Below are positions 26,426 through 36,724 of a DNA stretch of 64,000 bases, piece by piece. Origin of the DNA: Chaetoderma sp. LZ-2023a. Its lineage: Eukaryota > Mollusca > Caudofoveata > Chaetodermatida > Chaetodermatidae. The notes below the pieces were generated by a model. That model was not told the origin of the DNA. It did not search any database and saw only the letters and a program-made list of their open reading frames with translations. The stretch spans positions 38,260-102,259 of the forward strand of contig JAVVLW010002614.1 in NCBI GenBank assembly GCA_034401795.1, written 5' to 3'. Both the position numbers and the translations under genes were made by a program. How positions within the stretch are numbered: position 1 is the stretch's first letter; each line of letters opens with the position of its first letter.

Positions 26426-27653
26426 CGGCCTTTCTGGTATATGTACTTTCCCACTGAGGCCTTTCGGGTATATGTACTTTCCCACTGAGTCCTTTCAGGT
26501 ATATGTACTTTCCCACTGAGGCCTTTCGGGTATATGTACTTTCCCACTGATGCCTTTCAGGTATATGTACTTTCCCACTGAAGGCTTTCGGGTTTATGTA
26601 CTTTCCCACTGAGGCGGCTTTCAGATTTATGTACTTTCCTATTGAGGCCTTTCAGGTATATGTACTTTCCCACTGAGGCCTTTCAGGTTTATGTACTTTC
26701 CCACTGAGTCCTTTCAGGTATATGTACTTTCCCACTGAGGCCTTTCAGGTATATGTACTTTCCCACTGAGGCCTTTTGGGTATATGTACTTTCCCACTGA
26801 GGCCTTTCAGGTATATGTACTTTCCCACTGAGGCCTTTCAGGTATATGTACTTTCCCACTGAGGCCTTTCAGGTATATATACTTTCCCACTGAGGCCTTT
26901 CGGGTATATGTACTTTTCCACTGAGGCCTTTCAGGTATATGTACTTTCCCACTGATGCCTTTCAGGTAGATGTACTTTCCCACTGATGCCTTTCAGGTAT
27001 ATGTACTTTCCCACTGAGGCATTACGAGTTTATGTACTTTCCCACTGAGGCCTTTCGAGTATATGTACTTTCCCACTGAGGCCTTTCAGGTATATGTACA
27101 GTCCCACCGAGGCCTTTCGGGTATATGTACTTTCCCACTGAGGCCTTTCGGGTATATGTACTTCCCCACTGATGCCTTTCAGGTATATGTACTTTCCCAC
27201 TGAGGCCTTTCAGGTATATGTACTTTCCCACTGAGGCCTTTCAGGTATATGTATTTTCCCACTGAGACCTTTTGGGTATATGTACTTCCCCACTGAGGCC
27301 TTTCAGGTATATGTACTTTCCCACTGAGGCCTTTCAGATATATGTACTTTCCCACTGAGGCCTTTCGGGTATATGTACTTTCCCACTGAGACATTTCGGG
27401 TATATGTACGTTACCACTGAGGCGGCTTTCGGGTATATGTACTTTCCCACTGAGGCCTTTCAGGTATATGTACTTTCCCACTGAGGCCTTTCAGGTATAT
27501 GTACTTTCCCACTGAGACCTTTCGGGTATATGTACTTTCCCACTGAGACCTTTCAGGTATATGTACTTTCCCAATGAGGCCTTTCGGGTATATGTACTTT
27601 CCCACTGAGGCCTTTCGGGTATATGTACTTTCCCACTGAGGCCTTTCAGATAT
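26426..27653. repeat. 31-bp minisatellite array, about 40 copies
   Basis: The unit is GAGGCCTTTCAGGTATATG followed by TACTTTCCCACT, 31 bp, with CAGG/CGGG and TATATG/TTTATG variants. Because 31 is not a multiple of three, the frame shifts by one at each unit and returns after three (93 bp). The minus-strand ORFs therefore repeat every 31 residues (SGKVHIPERP, then QWESTYTRKA, then SVGKYIYLKGL). These are not genes. Two units near 26,610 and 27,420 have an extra GGC (GAGGCGGCTTTC). Confidence 0.95.
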
Positions 27654-28720
27654 GTACTTTATACCATTACAAGGAACTATGAAGCTGGACTTTATACCAT
27701 TACAGGGAACTATAAAGCTAGACTTTATACTATTACAAGGAACTATGAAGCTAGACTTTATACCATTACAAGGAACTATGAAGCTGGACTTTATACCATT
27801 ACAAGGAACTATGAAGCTAGACTTTATACCATTACAAGGAACTATGAAGCCAGACTTTATATCATTACAAAGAACTATGAAGCTAGACTTTATACCATTA
27901 CAAGGAACTATGAAGCTAGACTTCATACCATTACAAGGAACTATGAAGCTAGACTTTATACCATTACAACGAACTATGAAGCTGGACTTTATACCATTAC
28001 AAGGAACTATGAAGCTGGACTTTATACCATTACAAGGAACTATGAAGCTAGACTTTATACCATTACAAGGAACTATGAAGCTAGACTTTATACCATTACA
28101 AGGAACTATGAAGCTGGACTTTATACCATTACAAGGAACTATGAAGCTGGACTTTATACCATTACAAGGAACTATGAAGCTAGACTTTATACCATTACAA
28201 GGAACTATGAAGCTAGACTTTATACCATTACAAGGAACTATGAAGCTAGACTTTATACCATTACAAGGAACTATGAAGCTGGACTTTATACCATTACAAG
28301 GAACTATGAAGCTGCACTTTATACCATTACAAGGAACTATGAAGCTGGGCTTTATACCATTACAAGGAACTATGAAGCTGGACTTTATACCATTACAAGG
28401 AACTATGAAGCTGGACTTTATACCATTACAAGGTACTATGAAGCTGGACTTTATACCATTACAAGGAACTATGAAACTGGACTTTATACCATTACAAGGA
28501 ATTATGAAGCTGGGCTTTATACCATTACAAGGAACTATGAAGCTGGACTTTATACCATTACAAGGAACTATGAAGCTGGACTTTATACCATTACAAGGAA
28601 CTATGAAGCTGGACTTTATACCATTACAAGGAACTATGAAGCTAGACTTTATACCATTACAAGCAACTATGAAGCTGGACTTTATACAATTACAAGGAAC
28701 TATGAAGCCAGACTTTAATT
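27650..28720. repeat. 33-bp minisatellite array, about 32 copies
   Basis: The unit is GACTTTATACCATTACAAGG followed by AACTATGAAGCTG/A, 33 bp. A period of exactly 11 codons keeps one plus-strand frame open for 383 codons (27,652-28,803) as an 11-residue repeat FIPLQGTMKLD, and the antisense strand is also open in part (KSSFIVPCNGI). No signal peptide, flanking exon or non-repeat domain accompanies it, so I treat the ORF as a by-product. The array begins directly at the end of the 31-bp array, sharing the bases ACTTT. Confidence 0.95.
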
Positions 28721-29110
28721 ATAATTCTACTTACATAAACAAATGCAAAAGAGAGAAAATCTGTCCATACACTTATCAGAGACCATGGCCATTGATCTCT
28801 TGACCACAAGGTGATGCTGTCATCCCCTATCATGATAAGGAAGCATGTGTTCAAGTTAATAGGTTGGGAGCAATATGATTAACCAAACATGAGATCTAAA
28901 CTAATAAGTTGTGCTAAACGCAAAATGTTAATGTCGAAAAAACCCAATGGTTTTATCAAAGTCACAGTGACATGTGATGTATTCAATTATGACGTCAGAT
29001 ACATGAGTAACTGATCAGAACTCTCCATACTGTAACCATAGGCGAGATATGAACCAATGTGATTTTATGAGACATTCTTATGCCATGGCGATATAGAAAT
29101 GAACCCCACA
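28721..29110. repeat. Degenerate dispersed repeats after the 33-bp array
   Basis: 28,784-28,945 is a distant relative of 19,752-19,900. At 28,985-29,030, TCAATTATGACGTCAGATAC then ATGAGTAACTGATCAGAAC matches the terminal part of the composite element (compare 38,336-38,380 and 59,190-59,230, GATGTCAGATACTTG then TGACAGATCGGATC). No coding sequence. Confidence 0.5.
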
Positions 29111-29446
29111 CATTGTGTGGGAGAGGAGGAAAAAGCATAGAATGGGTCATAATGTACTCAATGTATTATGAGGAGAAAGATTACATACATTTGTAGCAAC
29201 AACATTTCTATCAAACTGACCATACAGAGTTTAGCTAAATCAGTATCCCTCGTCTTCCATCATTAAATCTCATTCTACTTGAAAAGGAATATTTCCATGG
29301 CAACTAATGCGATTTATGTATGAAAACTATCCAAAAAACAGATAAAGTGTTGCGCTTTTTGCCGAAGGCTAGGTTTATATATCCCATGAGGTGCTAGAGA
29401 GTCTTGAAGATAGAATTGAAGCAATACCCAGATAACATCGTGGCTG
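29111..29446. other. Spacer, nothing recognised
   Basis: AT-rich sequence without a recognisable repeat or exon. Confidence 0.45.
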
Positions 29447-29512
29447 GTCGGGGGGGGGGGGGGGGGGGGGGGAGTGGGGGGAGTGGTGTGTGCGTGCGTG
29501 CGTGTGTGTGAG
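29447..29512. repeat. Poly-G tract followed by GT/GCGT repeat
   Basis: A run of more than 20 G, then GAGTGGGGGGAGTGG, then a TGTGTGCGTGCG microsatellite. It is a strong G-quadruplex candidate on the plus strand. Confidence 0.9.
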
Positions 29513-30228
29513 AGGAACACAATTATATTTTCTACTTCAGGTCCAGATAATTATTACCAACCAGATAGAACTGTCTGCATGTGGTAAATTAAACAATGTA
29601 GTCATCTCTTGACCCGCAAGTGTATATTTCTCAAGACCTGACCATTAATGTGACCGCCGTAGTACCTCATAAGGGCCTGTAGGCTGTATGTAGAACATAT
29701 ATGACAACGTTAGAATAAAACTGTGCTCCTGCGCGATGACTTGACCGATTGTTATTGTTTCCCATGCATAATAAATTTAGTTTTTGCTATGTTCCATGAA
29801 CGAGCATTATCATAGTGCTATCTAGCTTCACCACTAAAATCTGTTTGATAATTTGTGTACATCCAGTATATTTAACCTTCATAAACTGGTCATGCAGTAA
29901 GTAGAGACTCAGATGTACATCACTCAGTCTCCTACAAGGAGCCGTGAAGCAATATTGGCTTAATCTAATTCCACCCGCCCATGTGATTTTCTGAGAGGGA
30001 CATAGCTCTCACTCTCTGGAGTCCTCATAATCAAATCAAAGCAAAGCAAATAGGCATTAACATGGCTCATCCTTTTCATTGTAGCATCTATAAAGCAGTC
30101 TATAACTGTACTGAATGCATTGTATATTCTAAGATGAATTTGGCTGAATGGAAATGGTGCCTCAGAAAGCGTGATCAGTCAATTTATTTTCAAAGTACTC
30201 AGTAAGAGATTACTTAAAATACTGCACA
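29513..30228. other. Spacer, no gene seen
   Basis: About 715 bp of AT-rich sequence with short frames only. I see no exon with convincing splice signals. Confidence 0.5.
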
Positions 30229-30462
30229 TTAACCATTTAATGGGCAAGATTGGTCAAGAAATTATTTACTTACTCAATGTCCATTTGCAGGCCATGAGAG
30301 GACTATTTTTGAAAACTTACCACTGGAATGACTGGCTCGGTTAATGAGCCAGTCATTCTAGTGGTAAATTTTCAAAAATAGTCTTCTCTTGGCCTGCAAA
30401 TGAACATTTCTGATGACAGGAGCAGAGGCCTGTTTTGGCCGGCTTGACCATTAAAGGGTTAA
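30229..30462. mobile_element. Palindromic MITE, family P1 (piggyBac-like TTAA ends)
   Basis: Bounded by TTAA on both sides: TTAACCATTTAATGG... and ...CCATTAAAGGGTTAA. The interior is a long hairpin: CCATTTGCAGGCCATGAGAG, TTTTTGAAAACTTACCACTG and GAATGACTGGCTCG, then the complementary arm with a loop of a few bases. There is no ORF. TTAA target sites and ends beginning CC(C/A)TTTAA fit a piggyBac-type MITE. About 16 copies or fragments occur in this window, which is the evidence for the family limits. Confidence 0.75.
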
Positions 30463-30660
30463 ACATTCTATGTAGGATGTTATAGAGTATCAAATTGCGT
30501 CTTTAACTGTCTGACCGCTGCAAGCAACAAGACAATATTTCGAAAACAATTTGCTTAGCCACCAACAACTTGCGGTTAAATTGTTTTCAAAATAGTCAAC
30601 ATATTCCAAGTTAAACCCCATGGAAATTGTAGTGTACATAAATTCAGGAGGCAGACAGTT
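30463..30660. mobile_element. Hairpin MITE, family P4
   Basis: Contains ACATTCTATGTAGGATGTTATA and GACCGCTGCAAGCAACAAGAC, then a hairpin with GAAAACAATTTG paired to AAATTGTTTTC. Its first 140 bp are repeated in reverse orientation at about 34,003-34,148. Both copies abut a P1 element. Right edge approximate. Confidence 0.6.
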
Positions 30661-30887
30661 AAAGCGATGTCATAGATTCCATGTTTCTACAGCATCCCAA
30701 TAATATTGTTATCTACTCCGAACTCTAATCATGTTATTTGTCCAAAGGGTACATCACCATGGAAACATAATATTGATTAGTATGTAAAGATAGTATGTAA
30801 TAAAATGAATCCTAATCAAAAATTTATTTTTACTTTGTTTCATAACAATTTCTGTCCATTTTTATACTAACTATATTTCAGTGATTC

Positions 30888-31247
30888 TTAACCCTTTAAC
30901 ACTTATATCAGCCAAAAAAACCCTCTGCAGTGGTCTTGAGAAATGTCCTTTGCAGACCAAGAGACCATTTTTGAAAATTTACTACTGGAATGACTGGCTC
31001 GATAAACGAGCTAGTCATTCCAGTGGTAAAATTAAAAAAAAAAAGATTTTTTTTTTTTAAAACATTTTATTGTACTAATAATACAACGGGATTGGGCACA
31101 AGTTCTGACAACTTATCTAGGCCCTTTTCCCTACATAATCAATAACATGGCAAGATACTTAAACTAAAAAATAGTCTGCTCTTGGTTTGCAAATGGACAT
31201 TTTCTGAGAAATTTTTTTTTTTAACAAATTCGAAGATTAAAGGTTAA
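30888..31247. mobile_element. P1 MITE carrying a nested retro-insert
   Basis: Starts TTAACCCTTTAACACTTATATC and ends GATTAAAGGTTAA. The hairpin core (TACTGGAATGACTGGCTCGA, ACGAGCTAGTCATTCCAG) is intact, but the right arm is interrupted after GTGGTAAAATTAAAAA and resumes at AAAAAATAGTCTGCTCTTGG. The insert is listed separately. Confidence 0.75.
31035..31168 (-). mobile_element. 5'-truncated LINE/SINE 3' end inside a P1 MITE
   Basis: Read on the minus strand, this ends with GTACAATAAAATGTTTT followed by a poly-A run, that is a polyadenylation signal and tail. Upstream is GGGCCTAGATAAGTTGTCAG and AACTTGTGCCCAATCCCG, which resembles the 3' untranslated end of non-LTR retrotransposons in marine invertebrates (recollection, not a search). 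It disrupts the right arm of a palindromic MITE, so it is younger than that MITE. It is only about 130 bp, as expected for a 5'-truncated retrocopy. Confidence 0.6.
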
Positions 31248-31349
31248 GTATTTCAATTTACAGGAAGATATTATCGATAGAAATTCACTGAATGTTCAGC
31301 AAATTTATATGACTGAAGGTGGCTGCTCTTTCAAGGACCAATATCTTTT

Positions 31350-31590
31350 AATCAAATTATAGGCAAAATCTCCAGAGATTTTCTCAAGAAAATCTAAATT
31401 CTTTATCATTGAATGTACATTTGCAGGTTAAGACGCTATTTTTGAGAATTTAACACTGGAATGACTGGCGCAGTTAGCGAGCAAGTCATTCCAGTTGGAA
31501 TATTTCCAAAATAGTGCTCTCTTTGCCTGCAAATGGATATTCCTCAAGATAACTGCCGAGGTTGATTTTGGTCAGCTAAAGGTCAAAGCA
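31350..31590. mobile_element. P1 MITE, diverged
   Basis: Core ACACTGGAATGACTGGCGCA pairs with GCAAGTCATTCCAGTTGG. The outer arms TGTACATTTGCAGGTTAAGA and TTTGCCTGCAAATGGATATT are typical of P1. The terminal TTAA sites are not clear, so the edges are approximate. Confidence 0.6.
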
Positions 31591-32155
31591 CCCAGTGACC
31601 TGTCCTTATTAGTGACCATGCAATTATTGATGGTCCATACAGTGTCCGTTCAAGTGTTGCATATTGGTTAATCAAGTTTTATTGTAGATCTTATTTAGGT
31701 AGCATTAAATAATTACCAGACAAAACTAATGTTAGTAAACGAATCACATCTCCCTGAAGAATAAACATAATATATATGGTCCAGGGACTGTGACAATGTC
31801 TAGACACACCGAGGTGTGTCATGTAATCGTCTACGTGACTCACATCTTTACTAAAGGAGTTTCAGAAGTGGAATCAATACCGTTACGCCTACAGAGACAG
31901 ATTAATAACAGACCTTTTGTTTTTATCAATGTTTAACCAATTTTACTAATGACTTATCAGATTCCACTATACTTGCCTGCAGGGTATGTCTGTTTATAAT
32001 AAGTGTGACGAGTATTAATGTTGCTAGATGGAAATGGCTTCGTTACAAAAAAAACAAACATGACAGACAGACAACTTATCTAGATGTGAATTCACAACTA
32101 ATAATTGCTAATTAGCCGAGCTATCTGCGACAGCTGAGCTACAACAAAACATAGG
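31591..32155. other. Spacer, no gene seen
   Basis: About 565 bp of AT-rich sequence with no recognisable element or exon. Confidence 0.45.
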
Positions 32156-32270
32156 CTTGAGTTCTCCTGTCTTGCAGAAGCAAATGGATATTTTCATTGC
32201 GGGTAGCGCTCAATAAACAGTCATGTCCCTTAATCAGTCAGTCACAAATGCATATTCCGGGCTGTATCTA
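32156..32270. repeat. Fragment of the GTCA-bearing dispersed repeat
   Basis: Reads GCGGGTAGCGCTCAATAAAC, AGTCATGTCCCTTAATCAGT and CAGTCACAAATGCATATTCC. The same order is seen at 36,740-36,900 and in reverse at 59,860-59,990, where the GTCA unit is expanded. Confidence 0.6.
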
Positions 32271-33432
32271 AACAAGAGGCCCAAGGAGCCTGTATTGCTC
32301 ACCTGGAACATAGGCATTTCAACTAGAAAGACCATCAGCTATAAGTAGTACCCTAAGGAGTTGAGCAGAATTGTAACAAGAACACAATGGCCATGTTTCT
32401 TTACGTATCAACTTCTCTTGACCAAACTTTAATGGCCCTTATTCATATCATATCACCCAAGTTTCGGCCCAATCCGTTTAGAGGTTCTGGAGAAGAAGTT
32501 GTTTTCATGAAACCCAGGATGAACAGCTAAAGCATTAGGCCAATCAAGTTCCTTTGAACAAACTTGCTTCAGCTATTGCCCCAGATGACCTTTCATTAGT
32601 TATTTAATCGATCCCCCGAATGGATTCTGAAAAGTAGATTTTTAAAGGCGTTTCAAAAAATCGGCCAAAATACGAGATAGTCGCTGGGCAAATTGGCCGA
32701 CTGGCTTCGTTTGAACAAACCTTTATCTCTATGCCATTAGGATGCTTCCTGGCAAATATAATTGCAATTGGCCTAGTGGTTCTCGTGAAGAAGACATTTC
32801 AATTTCTCCATTTCTTTAGTATGGGTGTTTTTGGCGGAAGATGGCCACCAAAACATTTATCCGACAGTTTAGTGGCAAATTTGAAATGAGTATATCCAAA
32901 AACCGATAAGAAAATCAATTTCCGCTTTAAAATCTATCAAATGAAAAAATCCAATATGACCAATATTGATTTTACGTATCAACTTTCCTTGAACAAACTT
33001 TAATGGCCCCTAGTGCCTAATCATACATCCCAAATTTTGGCCTGATCCCATCAGCGTGAGAAGTAATTTTCACGAAAACTAGGTTATCCACGATGACTGC
33101 CAAAGTATTTGGCCAATCAAGTTCTCTTGAACGAACTTGGTTCAGCTGTTGCTCTAGACGATGTTTCATACATTCTAAATTGATTCCCCCAAGAGGTTTC
33201 TGAGAACAGTTTTAAAGACATTTCTAAAATTCATCTGAAATCCAAGATGGCCACTGGGCAAATTGGCCGATCGGCTTCCTTTGAACAAACTTGAATCTCT
33301 ATGCCCAAAGGATGCCACCTGCCAAATATATATAATTGAAATTGGTCGAGTGGTTTTTGAGAAGTTGCTTAAAAAAATTGATGGATGACGGACTATCGCC
33401 ATGGCATAGGCTCCGTTGGCCTTTCAGGTTAG
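32271..33432 (+). mobile_element. Molluscan-type CTCACCTGG repeat, two internal units
   Basis: Starts AAGAGGCCCAAGGAGCCTG, then GCTCACCTGGAAC. The end is degenerate (TCGCCATGGCATAGGCTCC, TTTCAGGTTAGGT). The interior is built of units about 570 bp apart, judged from CAACTTCTCTTGACCAAACT at 32,409 and CAACTTTCCTTGAACAAACT at 32,980. Each unit also carries AAACTTGAATCTCTATGCC, GGATGC(C/T)(A/T)CCTGCCAAATATA and AAGATGGCC motifs. Other copies lie at 42,166-43,098 and 48,549-50,992. There is no coding capacity. The short ORFs within it are not genes. Confidence 0.75.
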
Positions 33433-33777
33433 GTAAGTTAAAAATGTCCATTTGCTGACCATGAAAAGACAACATACCACTGACATGAGTGGCTCAGTTA
33501 TCTAGCCAGTCATTACAACACTAAATTTTTTTTTAATAGTCTCTTGGTCTGCAAAAGGACATTTCTCTAGAGCACTATAGAAAACTATTTGTGGCTGGCT
33601 TGCATGTTATAGGGTTACGCCAATTTCCATTTGCAGTTCAAGAGGCTATTTTTGAAAATTTACCGCTGGACTGACTGGCTCACTTATCCAGTTGTAGATT
33701 TTCAATTAGTCCTATCTTTATCTCGAGACCACCATAGAACCTGATATTTTTAACTGACTTGACTGTTAAAGATTTAA
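33433..33777. mobile_element. Two degenerate P1 MITE copies in tandem
   Basis: 33,440-33,615 has AATGTCCATTTGCTGACCAT, TGGCTCAGTTATCTAGCCA and TCTGCAAAAGGACATTTCTC. 33,616-33,777 has TTTCCATTTGCAGTTCAAGA, TTTACCGCTGGACTGACTGG, then a shortened right arm and GACTGTTAAAGATTTAA. Both are decayed P1 copies lying directly before an intact one. Confidence 0.6.
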
Positions 33778-34002
33778 CCATTTAATGACTAAATTTTGTC
33801 AAAATATTAAACCATTTACTTATTGAATATCCATTTACAGACCAAGAGAAGACTATTTTGGAAGATTTACCACTGGAATGACTGGTTCGGTTATCGAGCC
33901 AGTCATTTCAGTGGTAAATTTTCAAAAATAGCCTTCTCTTGGCCTGCAAATGGACATTCCCCAAGACCACTACATAGGCCGGTTTCGCCGTGAAAGGGTT
34001 AA
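33774..34002. mobile_element. P1 MITE, well preserved
   Basis: Bounded by TTAACCATTTAATG and GAAAGGGTTAA. The hairpin arms CCACTGGAATGACTGGTTCG and CGAGCCAGTCATTTCAGTGG are nearly perfect. It shares its left TTAA with the preceding degenerate copy. Confidence 0.75.
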
Positions 34003-34148
34003 AACATGATAATAGAACTCTTTTAAATCAAAAAACAATTTAACTGCAAGTTAAGCAAATTGTTTTCAAAATATTGTCTTGTTGCTTGCAGTGGTCAGAC
34101 AGTTAGACACAATTTAATCCTATATAACATCCTACATAGAATGTTTAA
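34003..34148. mobile_element. P4 hairpin MITE, inverted relative to 30,463
   Basis: Read on the minus strand this matches 30,463-30,600: ACATTCTATGTAGGATGTTA, then TGTCTGACCACTGCAAGCAA, then the AAAACAATTTG hairpin. Confidence 0.65.
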
Positions 34149-34285
34149 TATGTCTTATAACCACAAATACGATTAATCTCCAGATTAATATGTAAGACAG
34201 TAAACATGCTATAGAATTCACTTACCATGAAATTGTCCAATTATAAATATTGACAAGAACTGAGATTATAATTAACCACTTTATC

Positions 34286-34512
34286 TTAACTCTGTCATGA
34301 CAAAGCGAGACAAAACTGCCTCTGCAGTGGTCTTGAAGATTCTCCATTTGCAGGCCAAGATAAGACTATTTTGGAAAACTTACCACTGGAATGACTGGTT
34401 CGATAACGAGCCAGTCATTCCAGTGGTAAATCTTCAAAATAATCTTCTCTTGGCCTGCAAATACATTTTTCAAGACCACTTCAAAGGCAGATTTTTGTCA
34501 TGATGGGGTTAA
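34286..34512. mobile_element. P1 MITE, well preserved
   Basis: TTAACTCTGTCATGACAAA at the left pairs with TTTGTCATGATGGGGTTAA at the right. The hairpin CACTGGAATGACTGGTTCG / CGAGCCAGTCATTCCAGTG has almost no loop. The 68-codon plus-strand frame inside it is an effect of the palindrome. Confidence 0.75.
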
Positions 34513-34571
34513 TCCCTGTATATTTGCTTGTATAATAACAAATTCAATGGTAATTTATGCTAATTAGAAAG

Positions 34572-34573
<2 letters not shown>

Positions 34574-34603
<30 letters not shown>

Positions 34604-34806
34604 ACTAATGGTTAAGTCATAGTCAAGCAAACATAATACATGCCATTTAGTAGTAATCTAAAATATATATATACATGTGTGCTAAAATTAGTGCACTGGG
34701 CTGTACTTGACTGATTCATGCTTGCATGCACGCGCTCGCGTGTGCACACACACACACATGTGCACGCATGTAAACACATCTACACACACACGCAGGCACG
34801 CACATA
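34574..34806. repeat. (AT)n and CA/CG microsatellites
   Basis: (AT)n at 34,577-34,603 and a shorter (AT)n near 34,665. 34,725-34,806 is CACACACATG/CACGCA-type alternating sequence, able to form Z-DNA. Confidence 0.85.
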
Positions 34807-34826
34807 CCTGCCCTCAAGGTAATTAA

Positions 34827-34995
34827 TTAATCCTTCAATGGTCAAATTTGGTCAAGCAAATAAAAATATTTGCTTAAATTGAATGCCATAGCCATTACCA
34901 GGCCAACAAAAGACTTTCACCAGGCATTCCTGTGGTAAATTGTCAAAACAATTATCTCCCAGCCTGCAAATTTACATTCCTCAAGACCACATCCT
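34827..34995. mobile_element. P1 MITE, truncated
   Basis: Starts TTAATCCTTCAATGGTCAA and retains CCAGGCCAACAAAAGACTTT and CAGCCTGCAAATTTACATTC, but the central palindrome is mostly deleted and the right TTAA is lost. Confidence 0.55.
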
Positions 34996-35204
34996 GAACA
35001 TTTTAAATAAGAAACCAAATTAATCTTAACCACTCTACTTACAACAGCTATGTAAATCTGTGAGATGCTAATGTGGACATCACTGATAGAACACTTAAGT
35101 TCTTCTTTACTGTGTAAAGAGAAACTAGAAATTATCATAATGTCAGTAACAGTAAGCGGCGGCGCAATAAAAACCCATATTACAATAACCACTTAGCTAT
35201 TAAC

Positions 35205-35440
35205 TGTATGTCTGCTAAATTTCTGCATACTAAATTTTCTATGTGGTTTAACTCTGGCGCTACTGAATCTTTTGAAAACAATTTGACTGAAAGTTGTTGG
35301 TGGCTAAGCCACCAACAACTTTCAGTCAAATTGTTGTCAAAATATTCAGCATGTCCAGAGTTATTGCCCATTCAAATTATTGTTTTGGTGGCTGGCAGCA
35401 GTAAGTTAATGCGTACAGTACCTGGCTTTTATATGCTGCC
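35205..35440. mobile_element. P4-type palindrome
   Basis: A near-perfect hairpin centred at about 35,306: GACTGAAAGTTGTTGGTGGC then GCCACCAACAACTTTCAGTC, extended by TTTTGAAAACAATTT / AAATTGTTGTCAAAA. Opposed ORFs on both strands here are mirror images of each other and are not genes. Edges are approximate. Confidence 0.65.
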
Positions 35441-35815
35441 TGACAGAAATCTCTAGCAGCAGCAGCAGATCATTGAATGGATGATGAGTAAGAAGATGAA
35501 TCCTCTGCTGCACATCTTCAATGGCGGTACACTTTTAAACCGCTGCAGGAGGTTAAGTTATCAGGAGACATGTATCTGTCTACTCCTGCTGCAAGGAAGT
35601 GCAGCTCTTGTCTCTGGGTACTGGGAAACTGCTTTACAATAACTACAACTTTAAAACAATTCTCCGAATGGAAGCAATGACGCTGTGTGGCTTGATTCAT
35701 TGATTATCAAATCCATTCTGTGAATATTTAACCATCGAAAATTGTTTCTTTAACAATATTTATTCTATATACACACACTACATTAATGGAATTTATATAA
35801 TTATTATGTCATAGT
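35441..35815. other. Spacer with an unexplained open stretch
   Basis: The plus strand stays open for about 60 codons from the CAGCAGCAGCAG run at 35,458, but there is no recognisable domain and only a weak acceptor before it. I do not call a gene. Confidence 0.3.
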
Positions 35816-35824
35816 ATAGTTAAA

Positions 35825-35925
35825 ATATTGCAGAATAATTTGAAAATAAATTGACTAAGAGTTGTTGCTGCCAATGGCAGCAACAACTTTCAGTCAAATT
35901 ATTTTCAGAATATTCTGCAGGTTTC
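35825..35925. mobile_element. Hairpin MITE related to P4
   Basis: Hairpin of TTGCAGAATAATTTGAAAAT and AAGAGTTGTTGCTGCC with GGCAGCAACAACTTTCAGTC and TTTTCAGAATATTCTGCA. It has the same layout as the 35.3-kb copy with a different loop. Confidence 0.6.
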
Positions 35926-35929
35926 CGAT

Positions 35930-36724
35930 AGATCACGTAAAACCAGCCAAAAGCTCAAGGTTTCGAATGATGTGACTATTCTATACACATAATGACAGCC
36001 AAATATCATTAGTTTGAGATAACGCGATATCTGCCTGCTGCTGCAGCGTGTCTCTATCAAACTCAGAATCCGCCTGCCTTGTATTTCTGACGACGACGCA
36101 GTATCTTATTAAAACAATGTATTGATCCAGATGAATGTACTGTCTGCAAACTCAACATTAAAACATTTCCGGGCATAAATTTTATGGTCGGGTCCTTAGG
36201 CTGATAGTGGCGGAAAGACATTGACATGTCCTTAGAAACAGGTTCATGCATTTAATTACGTACAAGAATGTCAACGCTTGAGTGCCTCGCAGGTCTTGAG
36301 ATGCGATTTGTTCACCTGTCTCCTTTAGATATGGTTTCAATAGAAATCAAAATCAATAACTGGGCTAAAATTATCACCCATGAGGCCATTTGACATTGAA
36401 TAGTACTTAAATTAATCTACAACTGACACGATGGACAAGTACTACATCAGCAGAGATGAGTGCACATATTATTCTTTGACAACATAATCATAGTATGAAG
36501 TGACTACATTGTGACTAAACTGTGACTGCACCTCACAAGTCAATGCTGACTGCTGAATGACTGCAATATATTGTCCAGTCTGGGACAATTAGACAGGTAC
36601 GCTGGGGTGCATGTGTACATTTTTGCCTTGTAAGATTGTGGTGTTGACCCCTCAATAGTCATTCCCAAACGTAATGCTTTTAATGGGTTGTTGAGTAGTG
36701 TTACGTTTAATGCTCAGAGTGCAG
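35930..36724. other. Spacer, no confident gene
   Basis: About 800 bp. A minus-strand frame at 36,063-36,251 has no recognisable domain and is discussed among rejected items. The rest shows nothing. Confidence 0.4.

Noticed and set aside
32100-32150. tRNA-like stretch (TTAGCCGAGCTATCTGCGAC)
   Set aside because: I could not fold a full cloverleaf with a proper anticodon arm and acceptor stem from it.
34297-34503. 68-codon plus-strand ORF
   Set aside because: It lies wholly inside a palindromic P1 MITE.
35456-35640. Open plus-strand stretch after CAGCAGCAGCAG
   Set aside because: No domain, weak splice context, and it lies between hairpin MITEs; probably chance.
36063-36251. Possible minus-strand terminal exon with an acceptor-like site near 36,240
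   Set aside because: The frame has no recognisable domain, the acceptor is weak and no partner exon was found nearby.
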